Origin: an uncultured Bacilli bacterium
Lineage (GTDB): Bacteria > Bacillota_I > Bacilli_A > RF39 > UBA660
Assembly (NCBI GenBank): GCA_944363865.1
Contig: CALVVN010000024.1
Span: 39,685-103,684, forward strand
Direction: 5' to 3'
Length of the DNA: 64,000 bases
Positions within the stretch are counted from its first letter, which is position 1, and every line of letters starts with the position of its first letter. Of this stretch, positions 62,489 through 64,000 are shown piece after piece. A model generated the notes under the pieces. It was not told where the DNA came from and ran no database searches. It was given only the letters and a program-made list of their open reading frames with translations. Both the position numbers and the translations under genes were made by a program.

Positions 62489-62815
62489 ATGGATAAACAA
62501 TTTTTATTAAAAAAAGAAGATATAAAACAACTAATAAAACTTGGATTTAGTTGTATTGCGTCTGATAGAATAACTGTTGATGGGAAAAAGATAGGGTATA
62601 TGTACAGAGAAAATCCTACTAGCGAATTTGATACAGGATGGAGATTCTTTGCTGGAGATGAAGATGAAAAATATACAGACAATCCTGACAATTTTGAAAT
62701 ATACGAATTAAACACAATATGCAATTATGATCAGGATATAATCCCCTATCTAATGAAACCGGTTGGAATAAAATTAGAAAGAAACGATAAAGAGTTTAAA
62801 GAAGTTAATGATTAA
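62489..62815 (+). CDS. DUF2185 (Imm33-like) protein
   Basis: 108 residues. Pattern seen: FSCIASDRITVDGKKIGYMYRE, DTGWRFFAGDEDEKYTDNPDNFEIYELNTI, YDQDIIPYLMKPVGI. This matches the DUF2185 family, some members of which are immunity-like proteins fused or linked to toxins. No toxin is recognisable nearby, so the immunity role is unproven. AAAAGGAG lies before the ATG, 11 bases after the upstream stop. Start well supported. Confidence 0.75.
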   Translation: MDKQFLLKKEDIKQLIKLGFSCIASDRITVDGKKIGYMYRENPTSEFDTGWRFFAGDEDEKYTDNPDNFEIYELNTICNYDQDIIPYLMKPVGIKLERNDKEFKEVND

Positions 62816-62828
62816 GTGAGGAATTACT

Positions 62829-63260
62829 ATGGAATTATATAAAGGTAAATACTTTGAAGTAGTATTTGAAGATTGGTGCCAAGAGTTCCCTGGTGCTTGT
62901 ATTATATCTGGTCATAAAGAACAATTAAGTGATATGACTCCAGAGGAATGGCAAGAACTTGGTGTTTTAGAAAAAGAATTAGAAAGAGTTTGCAAAAAAA
63001 TATTTAAAGCAACAATGTTTAATTTTGCTTGTCTTATGAATAATGCATACAGAGATAATGAAAAACCTCATGTTCATTTTTGGTTTGTTCCAAGATATAA
63101 AGAACCAATAAAATTATTTAATAAAGAATATAAAGATAGACATTTTGGATATAACTTTTGGAAATGGGCAACAAATAGATTTAAAAGTCAAAAAGATATT
63201 TTTACTCATGAAGAAAGAATGAAAATATTTGAAATGATGAAAGAAGAATTCAAAATATAA
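62829..63260 (+). CDS. HIT-like protein
   Basis: 143 residues. KPHVHFWFVPRY near residue 80 matches the HIT motif (H-x-H-x-H-x-x), with two of the three histidines; the third is Trp. Preceded by NFACLMNNAYRDNE, typical of the fold. YKGKYFEVVFEDW forms the N-terminal strand. HIT proteins hydrolyse nucleotide phosphoesters; with the last histidine changed, activity is uncertain, though the second histidine, the usual nucleophile, is kept. GTGAGGA lies before the ATG; it is 13 bases after the DUF2185 gene. Confidence 0.75.
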   Translation: MELYKGKYFEVVFEDWCQEFPGACIISGHKEQLSDMTPEEWQELGVLEKELERVCKKIFKATMFNFACLMNNAYRDNEKPHVHFWFVPRYKEPIKLFNKEYKDRHFGYNFWKWATNRFKSQKDIFTHEERMKIFEMMKEEFKI

Positions 63261-63275
63261 AAATGGAGGTATGAC

Positions 63276-63917
63276 ATGGCTACAATTTATCTGATTAGAC
63301 ATTCAGCACCTTTTGTTGAAATTGAGAATTACCAAGATTATAAGAATGTTTCTTGGGCTGAGTATAATAAAAACATGATCTTATCTGGAGTGGGAGAAGA
63401 AAATGCAAAAAAATTAAGTGATGTTGAAGAGTTACAAAGAGTTGATGAAATATATGCAAGTAATTCATTTAGAGCTATTGGAACAGCTAAATACATTGCC
63501 GAAAAGAATAATATTAAGATAAAATTAGATCCAAGAATTAATGAAAGAGAATTTGGTGTAAATAGAATATCAGATCTACCAGATGATTTCACAAAATTAT
63601 CATTCGATGACAAATCATTTAAAGTAAACAATGGAGAATCATTAAATGAGGTAGATGAAAGATTTAATTCGTTTATTAATTTTATTTTATCAAAGAATAA
63701 CAAGAAGACTATTGTGGTATTACATGGAATTATTTTACTTTCGTTTTTAAAAAGTATTTGTAGTACTTTTGATTTTGATGGTAGAAATTTTGATATTAAA
63801 TTCAATGATAAAGTTATATTAAATGGTACACCTAAAAATCCTGAAATTTACAAAATTGAATATAATGAAGATAAGAATGTTATTAATATTGTAAATGTCA
63901 AAACGACTAATAAATAG
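63276..63917 (+). CDS. histidine phosphatase family protein
   Basis: 213 residues. The N-terminus IYLIRHSAP carries the phosphate-accepting His9 (RHS instead of RHG). Further marks: EIYASNSFRAIGTAKYIAEK, DPRINEREFGVNR with the acid Glu, and IVVLHGIILL with the second catalytic His. A broad phosphatase/mutase family; substrate unknown. AAATGGAGG lies before the ATG, 15 bases after the HIT gene. A terminator follows, so it closes the cluster. Confidence 0.88.
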   Translation: MATIYLIRHSAPFVEIENYQDYKNVSWAEYNKNMILSGVGEENAKKLSDVEELQRVDEIYASNSFRAIGTAKYIAEKNNIKIKLDPRINEREFGVNRISDLPDDFTKLSFDDKSFKVNNGESLNEVDERFNSFINFILSKNNKKTIVVLHGIILLSFLKSICSTFDFDGRNFDIKFNDKVILNGTPKNPEIYKIEYNEDKNVINIVNVKTTNK

Positions 63918-63938
63918 TAGATTTTATATCTGCTTTTT
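63916..63938 (+). terminator. terminator after the histidine phosphatase gene
   Basis: AGTAGA/TCTGCT with one G-U pair and a seven-base loop, followed by TTTTT. Confidence 0.6.
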
Positions 63939-63970
63939 CTATGTCAATTTTCTGGGTAGAAGTGGTAAAA

Positions 63971-64000
63971 ATGCTAAAAAGTGTAATACTAAAATATGCC
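63971..64000 (+). CDS. possible start of a further gene (truncated)
   Basis: ATG at 63971 after GTGGTAAAA, the same pattern as the mnmG start; ten codons visible (MLKSVILKYA). Too short to identify. Confidence 0.3.
   Translation, partial: MLKSVILKYA

Overview
The window is very AT-rich and carries the replication-origin region of a Bacilli/Firmicutes-type chromosome. Gene order around dnaA (gyrA-gyrB-recF-dnaN-dnaA-oriC-rpmH-rnpA-yidC-jag-mnmE-mnmG-rsmG-noc) is the classical origin layout. The standard code is used: UGA works as a stop at several ATGA junctions, and Trp is UGG. Small compressed genes, extreme AT bias and a reduced but real set of endospore genes (spoIIR, spoIID, spoIIQ, spoIIID, spoVT, spoVG, yabP, yabQ, yabG, bofA) together with comK suggest an uncultured, genome-reduced relative of spore-forming Bacilli, perhaps an RF39-like gut lineage. 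That placement is inference.

Left arm (1-33,300). Almost everything is on the minus strand, pointing away from the origin. Outermost is a repair and septum block: an extracellular-domain protein, ligA, pcrA, divIC. Next come the yabQ-yabP, spoVG, veg, yabG, rsmA, 3D-protein, tatD, dut and spoVT genes. After these is the mfd-pth-rsmI-trmN6-ricT-holB-bofA-recR-ybaB-dnaX-tadA block, headed by a small SRP RNA. This is a condensed version of Bacillus origin-proximal synteny. Two plus-strand genes interrupt it: ppa, and a COG2509-type flavoprotein broken by two compensating frameshifts. Between the SRP RNA and gyrA lies a 0.5 kb gene-free tract with five parS-like sites. Three sit inside 30-34 bp perfect palindromes, and one also looks like the gyrA terminator. 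comK lies between dnaN and recF.

Origin (about 31,850-33,700). Degenerate DnaA boxes (TTATCAACA, TTATTAACA) lie on both sides of dnaA, giving a bipartite origin.

Right arm (33,700-64,000). Genes are mainly on the plus strand: rpmH, rnpA, yidC, jag, a B12-type radical SAM protein, mnmE, mnmG, rsmG and a Noc-type ParB paralogue. Then follow a convergent class A PBP, rpoE (delta), prfA-prmC, spoIIR, mntP, fba, murA, a degenerate SGNH protein, rpmE, rpiB, spoIID, spoIIQ and spoIIID. Next is a full agr-type quorum-sensing locus (agrA-like regulator, agrC-like kinase, and convergent agrB and agrD; agrD has only 39 codons). Then come csp, hpf and secA, and finally a four-gene accessory cluster: a HEXXH protein, a DUF2185 protein, a HIT-like protein and a histidine phosphatase.

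How the parts connect. Replication initiation and segregation (DnaA, DnaN, parS, Noc with two Noc-box-like sites), translation and RNA modification, and sporulation control are intermixed. The agr locus directly follows spoIIID, which suggests, but does not prove, that cell-density signalling is linked to development. No tRNA, rRNA, CRISPR array, insertion sequence or prophage was seen.
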